Origin: Solimonas sp. SE-A11 | Lineage (GTDB): Bacteria; Pseudomonadota; Gammaproteobacteria; Nevskiales; Nevskiaceae | Reading direction: 5' to 3' | NCBI RefSeq assembly: GCF_030345715.1 | Contig: NZ_JAUASX010000021.1 | Coordinates: 20,878 to 84,877 of the forward strand | Length of the DNA: 64,000 nt | Shown: positions 25,573 through 32,279 of the stretch, piece by piece | Numbering within the stretch: the stretch's first letter is position 1 | How the letters are laid out: the number at the start of each line of letters is the position of its first letter | The notes under the pieces: model-generated | The model's database searches: none | Told to the model about the DNA's origin: nothing | The model's input: only the letters and a program-made list of their open reading frames with translations | Made by a program: the position numbers and the translations under genes

Positions 25573-26406
25573 ATGACCACCGCCCCTGCACCCGAAGAAG
25601 GCCAGGCCGCGCTGTGGAACGGCGTGGCCGGCCAGGCCTGGGTCGATGCGCAGGGCGTGCTCGACCACATGTTCCGACCCCTCGAGCAGCATCTGGCCGA
25701 TATCGTCGCCGCCTCGCCCGGGCGCGTGCTCGATGTCGGCTGCGGCACCGGCGCCACCACGTGCGCCTTCGCCAGGCAAGGCGCGCCCTGCCTGGGCGTG
25801 GATATCTCGGCGCCGATGATCGCCGTCGCCCGCGAGCGGGCTCAGCGCGAAGGATTGGCCGTGGAGTTCGCCTGCGCCGACGCGCAGGCGCATCCCTTCG
25901 AGCCCAGCCGTTTCGACTGGATCGTGTCGCGCTTCGGCGTGATGTTCTTCGACGACCCGGTGCAGGCCTTCGCCAAGCTGCATCGTGCCGCCCGCCACGA
26001 TGGCCGCCTGTGCCTGGTCGCATGGCGTGGCGCCACGGACAATCCCTTCATGACCACGGCGGAGCGCGCGGCGGCGCCCTTGCTGCCACAGCTCCCACCG
26101 CGCAGGTCCGGCGCTCCCGGGCAGTTCGCCTTCGCCGAGCCTGGGCCGGTGCTGCGCATCCTGGAGGACAGCGGCTGGCGTGATGTCGACATCCGCCCCC
26201 TGGACGTCGCCTGCCGCTTTCCGGAACGCGACCTGCTGCTGTACCTGAGCCGCCTGGGCCCGGTCGGTCGCGTGCTGCAGAAGATGGATGAACCCACCCG
26301 CAACAAGGTCATCGCCACCATTCGCGCGGCTTTCGAGCCCTACGTGCATGCAGATACGGTGCGCTTCGATGCAGCCTGCTGGAAAATCTCAGGCCGCGCG
26401 GCCTGA
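25573..26406 (+). CDS. Class I SAM-dependent methyltransferase
   Basis: 277 residues. Motif I is RVLDVGCGTGATTCAFARQG near residues 45-65, the acidic end of strand 2 is LGVDIS, and motif II/III sequence is SRFDWIVSRFGVMFFDDP. This is the UbiE/SmtA-like fold, transferring methyl from S-adenosylmethionine to an unidentified small molecule. Cytosolic. It is divergent from the MerR gene and probably its main target. Its stop codon lies in a 20-bp palindrome, three bases from the left end of the integrated island. Confidence 0.85.
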   Translation: MTTAPAPEEGQAALWNGVAGQAWVDAQGVLDHMFRPLEQHLADIVAASPGRVLDVGCGTGATTCAFARQGAPCLGVDISAPMIAVARERAQREGLAVEFACADAQAHPFEPSRFDWIVSRFGVMFFDDPVQAFAKLHRAARHDGRLCLVAWRGATDNPFMTTAERAAAPLLPQLPPRRSGAPGQFAFAEPGPVLRILEDSGWRDVDIRPLDVACRFPERDLLLYLSRLGPVGRVLQKMDEPTRNKVIATIRAAFEPYVHADTVRFDAACWKISGRAA

Positions 26407-26407
26407 G
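26388..26407. terminator. Perfect 20-bp palindrome at the methyltransferase stop
   Basis: CTCAGGCCGC/GCGGCCTGAG includes the stop codon. On the minus strand it is followed by ATTTTCC, so it may once have served as the terminator for mnmE before the island separated the two genes. Confidence 0.45.
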
Positions 26408-26408
26408 C

Positions 26409-26421
26409 TTCCGATGCAGAA
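26409..26421. repeat. Left attachment-site repeat of the island
   Basis: TTCCGATGCAGAA is identical to 39,726-39,738. The identity decays beyond it (GCTAGAAA here, ACTGGAAA at the right). It lies three bases past the methyltransferase stop codon. Confidence 0.85.
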
Positions 26422-26480
26422 GCTAGAAATCGATGCAACACCATGATTTATAAGGCGTGCTTTATTTATGAATTTCAGAA

Positions 26481-26500
26481 TGGGCACAGTTCTGGGCACA
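26481..26500. promoter_or_regulatory. Integrase arm-type repeats, left end
   Basis: Two direct copies of TGGGCACA (26,481-26,488 and 26,493-26,500) spaced 12 bases apart start 60 bases inside the left attachment repeat. Matching copies occur at the other end, as expected for arm sites bound by the N-terminal domain of a tyrosine integrase. Confidence 0.65.
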
Positions 26501-26582
26501 TCCAAGCGGGTTGTCGCCGAAATCACCGCCTCTCATGAGCGAAGCAGCCGCCCATGGGGCCTTCGTTGCAGAGGCCCCAACG

Positions 26583-27242
26583 CTATTGCGCGGAATCCCC
26601 AAAGATTTCCGCGTAGGTCGTAGCACCGTAGAACTCGTCGGTGGCCGGCACAGCATATCCGTGGATAGCGGAGACATAGCCACAAAAGGTTCCGAAGGTG
26701 GGATCACGGCCTAGCTGACCAGGAGACAAGGTTTCGGCCTTGTAAAGGACAGCGGCGCTAGGATCGATGAATCCTGTTATTACAAAGCAGTCGGCCACAA
26801 GCTCCGAGCAAAAGTACGACCCCTTCGTCGCTGGCCTCGGTGGCGAAAGCCCGTTGAAATAGTCCTCAAGCTGCTCTTTCAGTGTTCGCTGGTGAACTTT
26901 TTGTCGCCATGGGAAGGCCACCGCTCCAAATAAGTTGTACTTCGTCCCAGAGGCCGAAATCGACTCTGCAAATGCTCGAAGCACTTCGACGCGACGAGGG
27001 GACCACGCATCGGGCTGACGAAACACCGCGATATGGTCGTATCGAGCGGCAAGGTCTGTCGCTTTGGTTAGTACAACGCCCTGCATCACTAGAGCTTCAA
27101 CTACTAGGTCCTCGCCGACGCATATAGCGGCGTGGGTGTAGTCGCTCTTGGTCACGCCCGTGATTATTGCTCCAGTGGGATCAATTTTCTTGTCCTGAAA
27201 GCACAGCAACACATCGCCAGCTTGGATTTCGGCGGCCAACAT
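26583..27242 (-). CDS. Permuted papain-like (YiiX/NlpC-P60-like) protein
   Basis: 219 residues. The arrangement is that of circularly permuted NlpC/P60 enzymes: a GDVLLCF strand, then a histidine (His37) in SDYTHAAICVGEDLVVEA, and the cysteine later (Cys145) in GSYFCSELVADCF. These proteins hydrolyse or transfer amide/ester bonds of peptides or lipids; several act in phage or host conflict, but no specific role can be assigned. There is no signal peptide. GGGAG lies seven bases before the ATG. Last gene of the divergent cargo set at the left of the island, downstream of membrane proteins and a lipoprotein. Confidence 0.65.
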   Translation of the reverse strand: MLAAEIQAGDVLLCFQDKKIDPTGAIITGVTKSDYTHAAICVGEDLVVEALVMQGVVLTKATDLAARYDHIAVFRQPDAWSPRRVEVLRAFAESISASGTKYNLFGAVAFPWRQKVHQRTLKEQLEDYFNGLSPPRPATKGSYFCSELVADCFVITGFIDPSAAVLYKAETLSPGQLGRDPTFGTFCGYVSAIHGYAVPATDEFYGATTYAEIFGDSAQ

Positions 27243-27293
27243 TTGTAACTCCCAAAATACGGTGCGCTGACGATGAACTGTGGGACTGGCTTC

Positions 27294-27713
27294 TCATGGT
27301 CCCTGATAAGGGCGAGGATCGGAAGCTCCTCGATGCCTTGGAAATGAAACTGAAAATAGCTTGGGTAACTGCATCCTCTCGCGCCGCCCAGCCAGCAGTT
27401 TGATGTTTAAATCGAACTGGTGACGCCAAGCGTTCACTTGGCGGTTTGACCGCCACCATTGGATTCCGGCCCCCATCAGGCTCCAAAGAAAGGATACGCT
27501 GGTGTAGTCGCAGTCCTCGGCCAAGAAGACGCTTCCCATAAGCAGAAGAGCCTTGTCCGTCATAATGAGCAAGATAAGCGATCCCAGGAAAATGCCCATG
27601 CCCAACCACAGGGCCTCCAAGTTGGGATCGCCCGGAATCCCCATCTGATGGTTGGTTAGAGCCTCCGCTTCATAGTCGCGCTCGGAGTCAACGTCGAAAC
27701 TGATCTGCCGCAT
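27294..27713 (-). CDS. Hypothetical membrane protein of the island
   Basis: 139 residues. Two close hydrophobic segments, ALWLGMGIFLGSLILLIM and ALLLMGSVFLA (about residues 34-64), are followed by a shorter one around VSFLWSLMGAGIQWW and a basic C-terminal tail. A strong AGGGGGA ribosome-binding site precedes the ATG. No family is recognised. It precedes the permuted papain-like gene by 51 bases, so the two are probably cotranscribed. Confidence 0.55.
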   Translation of the reverse strand: MRQISFDVDSERDYEAEALTNHQMGIPGDPNLEALWLGMGIFLGSLILLIMTDKALLLMGSVFLAEDCDYTSVSFLWSLMGAGIQWWRSNRQVNAWRHQFDLNIKLLAGRRERMQLPKLFSVSFPRHRGASDPRPYQGP

Positions 27714-27926
27714 GCGTCCCCCTGTCTGCCTAATCTCTCTCGCATCGGATTGGCGCCGCCCTGATTTTGGGAGCCCGCCTCCAACGAGGCAGAACAGTAG
27801 AACACTTCACTCTGTCGCTAGCCAATCACGAGCAGCACCCGCCAGGTGCAGCGGTGCGGAATCTTCCGCTGGCTAGTAGAGCATCTATCCAAAGTAGTCC
27901 GAGGCTCGGGGAGGCGGCACCGCGAG

Positions 27927-28310
27927 TCATCGTTCAAATACAACAACTACGCCCTGCGCCTTCGCAACCTGCTGGGAGTAACCACCAAAGGCAGGCATTA
28001 CGCCAGCCTCGTTCGCGCTGCCAAGAATGATCCCGTCTCCACCCTGAAGGCAGGCACACCGCTGCAGCTCCTCGATGGCGTCCGGGGTGTTGTCTGAGAT
28101 CATCCCGCCGCCAGGGGCCTTTGCCATGCAGATGCCCAGCTCTGTGTATCGGATGCCCTCGGGCGGGCGCAATAGCACCTTGGCGCCACAGTTTTTGGGC
28201 TTGGCGGGATACTGCGCCTGGGTCACGCCCGTCGCGACGAAGCGGTGGCCGGTACAACCGCCCACCAGCATGAGTATTGCTAGTCCGCACGCTTTAGCTG
28301 CTTGCTTCAT
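27927..28310 (-). CDS. Hypothetical lipoprotein of the island
   Basis: 127 residues from the ATG at 28310, preceded by GAGAGGGAAAG; an in-frame start at 28358 would spoil the signal. MKQAAKACGLAILMLVGGC is a lipoprotein signal with a GGC lipobox. The mature part holds paired cysteines (PKNCGAKV, ELGICMAK, LQRCACLQGGDGIILG) and a small alpha/beta pattern loosely like RcsF-type outer-membrane stress sensors; that resemblance is inference. It overlaps the previous gene by 17 bases. A 213-base non-coding gap with no feature I can recognise follows before the next gene. Confidence 0.6.
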   Translation of the reverse strand: MKQAAKACGLAILMLVGGCTGHRFVATGVTQAQYPAKPKNCGAKVLLRPPEGIRYTELGICMAKAPGGGMISDNTPDAIEELQRCACLQGGDGIILGSANEAGVMPAFGGYSQQVAKAQGVVVVFER

Positions 28311-28581
28311 CTTTCCCTCTCGGTGTCTGCTCTTGTCCTGATGCAACGTGTGAATCACGGCAACGACTGGTAGCCGTGAGAATTCGCGCTACGCTGTGTC
28401 TCCACCAACCCAGAAACTCCTCGAACGTCTCATCGTCCGCGTAGTCCTCACGGCGCGGCGCCTGCGGCAACCGAGTGCCGGGCACCCGCTGATCCGTAGT
28501 GGAGTTGGACGCCGGCTCTGCCTTCGTGCTGCCGGCCGGGGACTTACTCACGCTCTTTCCATGCGTGGGCGAAGATTCCAA
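28294..28581 (-). CDS. Hypothetical 95-residue protein of the island
   Basis: The N-terminal half is polar and disordered-looking (SPTHGKSVSKSPAGSTKAEPASNSTT), followed by a short helical patch YADDETFEEFLGWWRHSVARIL and a charged tail. No signal or membrane segment. It overlaps the genes on both sides (38 and 17 bases), which supports it as a real member of the operon. No family is recognised. Confidence 0.4.
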   Translation of the reverse strand: MESSPTHGKSVSKSPAGSTKAEPASNSTTDQRVPGTRLPQAPRREDYADDETFEEFLGWWRHSVARILTATSRCRDSHVASGQEQTPRGKDEASS

Positions 28582-28984
28582 TGGAGGCGATCAGCAAGAG
28601 CCAGGTCCACGGCCTGGAGGTGAGCCACCGCCGGCCGCCATCCGTGTCGCTGAACCACACCTTCTTGATGTTCTCGCTGTAGATCGCCACCGCGCAGTTG
28701 TTGGCTGCTGGCGAGTCGTTGTAGCCGTTGATGAGGCGCCAGCAATCTGAGCGAGCCTCGATTTCAAACTCCGCGGAGCTAGGCACCCGAGACAGGGCCA
28801 GGCGGTACTGGATCGAGGGATGGCTCAGCACGGCGAAGACCAGAAGCGCCCATCCGGCGATCAGTTGCATGCCCTGCTTGGGCCTTCCTTCCTTTCCGGT
28901 GGTGTGCCAGATGACGACGGTGACCCCGATGTTCGGGATTAGGAAGAGAAGGATTTCACCGACTGAGTAGGGACCAAGGAGCAT
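28544..28984 (-). CDS. Hypothetical membrane protein, first gene of the island cargo operon
   Basis: 146 residues with hydrophobic segments at about 10-27 (ILLFLIPNIGVTVVIW), 39-55 (MQLIAGWALLVFAVL) and 122-140 (PWTWLLLIASIGIFAHAW); the loop between the second and third, about 65 residues with two cysteines, probably faces the periplasm. It is divergent from the XRE regulator gene, with a palindromic operator overlapping its promoter. The ribosome-binding site is poor. No family is recognised. Confidence 0.55.
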   Translation of the reverse strand: MLLGPYSVGEILLFLIPNIGVTVVIWHTTGKEGRPKQGMQLIAGWALLVFAVLSHPSIQYRLALSRVPSSAEFEIEARSDCWRLINGYNDSPAANNCAVAIYSENIKKVWFSDTDGGRRWLTSRPWTWLLLIASIGIFAHAWKERE

Positions 28985-29000
28985 GGGGACCGTCGTCCGA

Positions 29001-29049
29001 TATAAGACATAAAAGGTCTATTATCACCAGATTATGTCCTTTGACATAA
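29001..29049. promoter_or_regulatory. Operator region between the cargo operon and the XRE regulator
   Basis: TTATGTC-CTTT-GACATAA (29,032-29,049) is a perfect 7-bp-arm palindrome. A second GACATAA at 29,006-29,012 within AGACATAAAAGGTCT gives a second half-site. Both lie over the likely divergent promoters. A further TGGTCC/GGACCA inverted repeat (29,070-29,089) sits just before the XRE start codon. Confidence 0.6.
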
Positions 29050-29094
29050 GCTGTCTAGAGACGACTCTTTGGTCCTACTCCTGGGACCAGTCGG

Positions 29095-29448
29095 ATGTCA
29101 AAGCAAAAGCGTCAGAACGAAGCCCTGGCCGTGCGCGTCGGCAGCCGCGTTAAAGAGCTACGACGGCAGCGGGGAATCACCCAGCTCGCCTTGGCCGAAG
29201 CTATCGGCGTAGAGCCGGAGACCGTAAGCCGGCTTGAGCGCGGAACAGCGCTCCCCTCCTTGGAAAAGCTGGAGAACGTGTCAGACGCACTCGGGGTTTC
29301 CCTGGCGGAGCTGGTGGGGCATAGCTCGTCGCTTCCAAAGGACCAGGCGACCGTCATCACCGAGATGCTGGTGAAGCTGTCTCCCAAGGATCGGGATTTC
29401 ATCGTGGAGCTGGTGAAGATGCAGTGCGGGTTCCTGCGGAGCAGGTAA
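29095..29448 (+). CDS. XRE family helix-turn-helix regulator
   Basis: 117 residues. The Cro/CI helix-turn-helix covers about 15-70: VKELRRQRGITQLALAEAIGVEPETVSRLERGTALPSLEKL. The C-terminal part is helical (KDQATVITEMLVKLSPKDRDFIVELVKMQ) and probably mediates dimerisation. It is divergent from the five-gene cargo operon, with palindromic half-sites between the starts, so it most likely represses that operon and itself. It is the only clear plus-strand gene in the island. Confidence 0.88.
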   Translation: MSKQKRQNEALAVRVGSRVKELRRQRGITQLALAEAIGVEPETVSRLERGTALPSLEKLENVSDALGVSLAELVGHSSSLPKDQATVITEMLVKLSPKDRDFIVELVKMQCGFLRSR

Positions 29449-29459
29449 GCGGCGCCTAT

Positions 29460-30023
29460 CTAGACGAAGTAATTCGCCAGGCCCCTGTAGTAAACGGCGG
29501 CAGCCAGCTCGGCCTTTTCCTGCAGTCGAAAGTAGGTTTCCCACCGCATCCACCGGGGTTTCGGTGGAAAGGGCTCAGCGAGGCTCCGGCTTCCCCCGAG
29601 CCGTGCTCGCACCTTCTGCACGCGCCTCAGCGCACGATAGGTCGCGTTCTCTCTGGTGCTGGGATACGCCAGGCGCAGGCAGCGCCGGCACCTGAAGCTG
29701 TCCCCCAGATAAAGCTTGGCCGTACGGCGCCTGCACCAGAAGCTCGGGCAGATGAACCACGGACGATGACCGCCAAGATGGCAAGCCGTGCGGTCCAAAT
29801 CGATAACCTGTTGAACGGCGCGTGACTTGTCACCGGGGATTGAATCCACCTTGACGTGGTCGGTGGTGGCGGAGATCAACATGGAGACCTTGGGCGTACC
29901 CGACCATGACCATGTGGAAAGCACCCCCGGCACCAGCCAGCCACCCTTGCTGAGCACGCGCACGTCGAGGCACCGCACCTCGTTGATGATGCCGCGTGGT
30001 TGGCCTCTGGCAACCGAAATCAT
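29460..30023 (-). CDS. Island protein with a zinc-ribbon-like Cys-rich motif
   Basis: 187 residues from the ATG at 30023, 16 bases after the ATPase stop; a longer frame to 30083 would overlap that gene. The core is RPWFICPSFWCRRR, then LYLGDSFRCRRCLRLAYPS, a Cys-x(5)-Cys plus Cys-x-x-Cys pattern suggesting a zinc ribbon, followed by a basic helix (RALRRVQKVRARLGG). Proteins of this look occur widely in genomic islands beside replication ATPases and XRE regulators, with no known role. DNA or RNA binding is plausible. Confidence 0.55.
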   Translation of the reverse strand: MISVARGQPRGIINEVRCLDVRVLSKGGWLVPGVLSTWSWSGTPKVSMLISATTDHVKVDSIPGDKSRAVQQVIDLDRTACHLGGHRPWFICPSFWCRRRTAKLYLGDSFRCRRCLRLAYPSTRENATYRALRRVQKVRARLGGSRSLAEPFPPKPRWMRWETYFRLQEKAELAAAVYYRGLANYFV

Positions 30024-30039
30024 TTGGCTAGCCTGACCT

Positions 30040-31656
30040 TCAAGGCACGTGGGTGGAGGAGGACGTGCAATGCGTGCGGGCATCTGTCACAAGTGTCATA
30101 GCGTCATCAGGAGTGGCTTGAGGGGTGACCGATGACGCTTGTGACGCTTGTGACGCTTGTCCGGCCATCATGCACGGGGCTGGGGCTTCTTGGCGAAGCC
30201 AGATCAGGCGCTGCTGACTGGTACGGCCGTAGTCGAAGGTGATGCCTACGTGGCGTAGCGAGGGTCCCAGGCGCCGCAGGGCATTGGTGAGGCCTTTCGG
30301 CGACTGCGGCCAGCCCGGCAGGCTGCGCTCATCCACGCCGGCCTGTCCCTCCAGCAGGCGGAGCAATTCCAGCGTGCTGCCTTCCCAGTATCCGCGTGAG
30401 CCTATGAACCGGCGGATGGCGCGGGCCAGCGCGGAGGTTCCCAGGCCGTCCTCGATGGCGCGGGCGTTCTTGGTCATGTAGGCGTCCATGAAGGTGTCGG
30501 CTGAGTACCCTAGGGCCGGCATTCCGGCGGAGGCCCATACCGCGAAGTCGGCCATCCGCGGCAGGTTGTGTGGCTTGATCGTCTCCTTGTCGCGGATGGC
30601 GTGTGCCAGGCCGTCCAGAAGGGCGGCGAAGATGGATGGGCCAGAGGCGCGGAATTCCTCCATGACCGCAGCTTCGGTGCGCCGCTCGTGGGCGGGGATG
30701 ACGGGTAGTTCGATCTGGATGCACCGTTCGGCCAAGTCCGGGCGCCCCGCCAGTTCGTCGATGCCGTTCAGGATGAGCGGCCTCTGAAGCTCGATCAGGT
30801 TCTCGTCGTTGTCAGTGTAGAGCTTGCGCGAGGACATACCGCCGCCGTTGGCAAGCCGGCACAGCGCATCCGAGAGGTCCGGGTCTACCTTGGATAGGTT
30901 GTCCAGGGCGACCACCCAGCTCGACTGCGCGGCCACGAGCAGGTCGCGCTCATCTTTCACTGCGCCGCGCAGCGGTACTGCAGACGGATCAACCAAGGAC
31001 TTCAGGATGCGCGCCGCGGTGCTCTTGGCGCTGCCTTGCTCGCCCACCAGCAGGAGGATGGGGTAAGGGCCTTTGGGGCGCAGCGCCGCGAGCAGCCAGG
31101 CGAGGACCAGGGGACGGTCTGGCTCCGCGACATTTAGGACGCGCCATAGCGAGGCGACGTTTGGCGCGACCGGCACGGGCAGGGCAGAGGGTTTTCCGCT
31201 GCGCCGGAAGTGAACCGGCGCCTGAGACACGACCTGCCAGCCATCTCGCGTTACCACCACGGCTCTATGGGACTGATCGCCGAGGTCGATGACGATGCCC
31301 TGGCTCACCTCGCCAACACGCAGGAATACCGGCTCCTGCGGCCCGTCGAACTTGGCGGTGGCTGCCAGGGTGGTAACCGCGTCGGTCACGGCGTTGCGGT
31401 TCGCCCCCCTCTTGGTTAGCTTGTAGTAGTCGCGCCCCAGAAGCTCACGATAGGCCGCGCTCGTGATACTCACCGCCAGCCTGCCGTCTCCGGCGGGTAG
31501 GGCAGCATAGGGGTCGCCGCCCAGGTCGTGAAATAGATGATGCTGTCGTCCGATCTCTGTTAGCACCGTGGCCTGCGGGCGCGGCATCCCTTCCTCGGTG
31601 GTGGTCGCCGGGGTGCTGCTCACCTGCGCCGGTTGTTGCTGGTCTACAGGGGTCAC
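30040..31656 (-). CDS. P-loop ATPase of island replication type (primase-associated helicase-like)
   Basis: 538 residues from a GTG at 31656 that overlaps the previous stop as GTGA; an upstream ATG frame to 31797 lies over the Cys-rich gene. The Walker A motif is LLLVGEQGSAKST (about residues 201-213) and the Walker B-like strand is SSWVVALDNLS (about 246-255), followed by a sensor-like LILNGIDEL. This matches phage- and plasmid-type ATPases encoded after primase modules. No primase domain is visible in the N-terminal 200 residues. The low-complexity C-terminus (QASQASQASS, arising from a short DNA repeat near 30,130-30,165) is unusual. Confidence 0.75.
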   Translation of the reverse strand: MTPVDQQQPAQVSSTPATTTEEGMPRPQATVLTEIGRQHHLFHDLGGDPYAALPAGDGRLAVSITSAAYRELLGRDYYKLTKRGANRNAVTDAVTTLAATAKFDGPQEPVFLRVGEVSQGIVIDLGDQSHRAVVVTRDGWQVVSQAPVHFRRSGKPSALPVPVAPNVASLWRVLNVAEPDRPLVLAWLLAALRPKGPYPILLLVGEQGSAKSTAARILKSLVDPSAVPLRGAVKDERDLLVAAQSSWVVALDNLSKVDPDLSDALCRLANGGGMSSRKLYTDNDENLIELQRPLILNGIDELAGRPDLAERCIQIELPVIPAHERRTEAAVMEEFRASGPSIFAALLDGLAHAIRDKETIKPHNLPRMADFAVWASAGMPALGYSADTFMDAYMTKNARAIEDGLGTSALARAIRRFIGSRGYWEGSTLELLRLLEGQAGVDERSLPGWPQSPKGLTNALRRLGPSLRHVGITFDYGRTSQQRLIWLRQEAPAPCMMAGQASQASQASSVTPQATPDDAMTLVTDARTHCTSSSTHVP

Positions 31657-31970
31657 TTGTAGGCCCCCCAGTTCGACTCCCACACCCCACACCATTGGTT
31701 CGCCGCCGTGCGCGGCCACACGGCAATGCCGCCGGCGGTGGCCCGCGGTGGATACGCGCGGCACTGCCCCTGCTCCCAGAATGCGCAGGTATGGCATTCC
31801 GCCGCGTACAGGCCCGCCTCGATGGTGCTTAGCGAATCGGCGCTCTCGGTCTTCGCCGCGATGCGGTCTGACAGCTTGCGGAAATTTGGCGCGCGTGCGT
31901 CAGGGTGGTGGCGGCGAGCGCCTGGCTCGTTTCGCGGAGCTGGCGGCGGCATTGATGATGGCGACATCAC
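31653..31970 (-). CDS. Small Cys-rich protein coupled to the ATPase
   Basis: 105 residues from a GTG at 31970 (an ATG follows immediately). The C-terminal half has four cysteines in CHTCAFWEQGQC and WCGVWESNW, suggesting a zinc-binding module, with aromatic residues around them. The N-terminal half is proline- and arginine-rich and low in complexity. GTGA overlaps join it to AlpA upstream and to the ATPase downstream. No family is recognised; a cofactor of the ATPase is an inference from coupling. Confidence 0.55.
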   Translation of the reverse strand: MMSPSSMPPPAPRNEPGARRHHPDARAPNFRKLSDRIAAKTESADSLSTIEAGLYAAECHTCAFWEQGQCRAYPPRATAGGIAVWPRTAANQWCGVWESNWGAYK

Positions 31971-32200
31971 GGCACACCGGCACGGCTCTGCTTGACCAGG
32001 CGGCAGAGATACTCGTCTACCTCATGCTGCAGCCACCCGACGGCACCGCCGGTCAGGCGGATGGGCTTCGGGAAGCTTGAATCGTAACGCTTGGACTTCG
32101 GGTTGATCTTGTCGTAGATGGTGCTGCGGGAGAGCCGCAGGCGCGCCTCCAGATCACGGCGACGCAGGATTTTTAGCTCGGGGTGATGAGATTCAGGCAT
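31967..32200 (-). CDS. AlpA family regulator
   Basis: 77 residues. The pattern ILRRRDLEARLRLSRSTIYDKINPKSKRYDSSFPKPIRLTGGAVGWLQHEVDEYL is that of AlpA/excisionase-type winged helix proteins of P4-like islands, which activate island genes or assist excision. It heads the chain AlpA, Cys-rich protein and ATPase. Upstream (32,201-32,279) are GTCGGC...GCCGAC and CTATA...TATAG inverted repeats that may be its control sites. Confidence 0.85.
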   Translation of the reverse strand: MPESHHPELKILRRRDLEARLRLSRSTIYDKINPKSKRYDSSFPKPIRLTGGAVGWLQHEVDEYLCRLVKQSRAGVP

Positions 32201-32279
32201 TGTCGGCTCCTTGTGGAATGGCCGACACCCAATCTATACATCGACTATAGCCGCCTCCACATCTCAGCCGGCAGAATGC

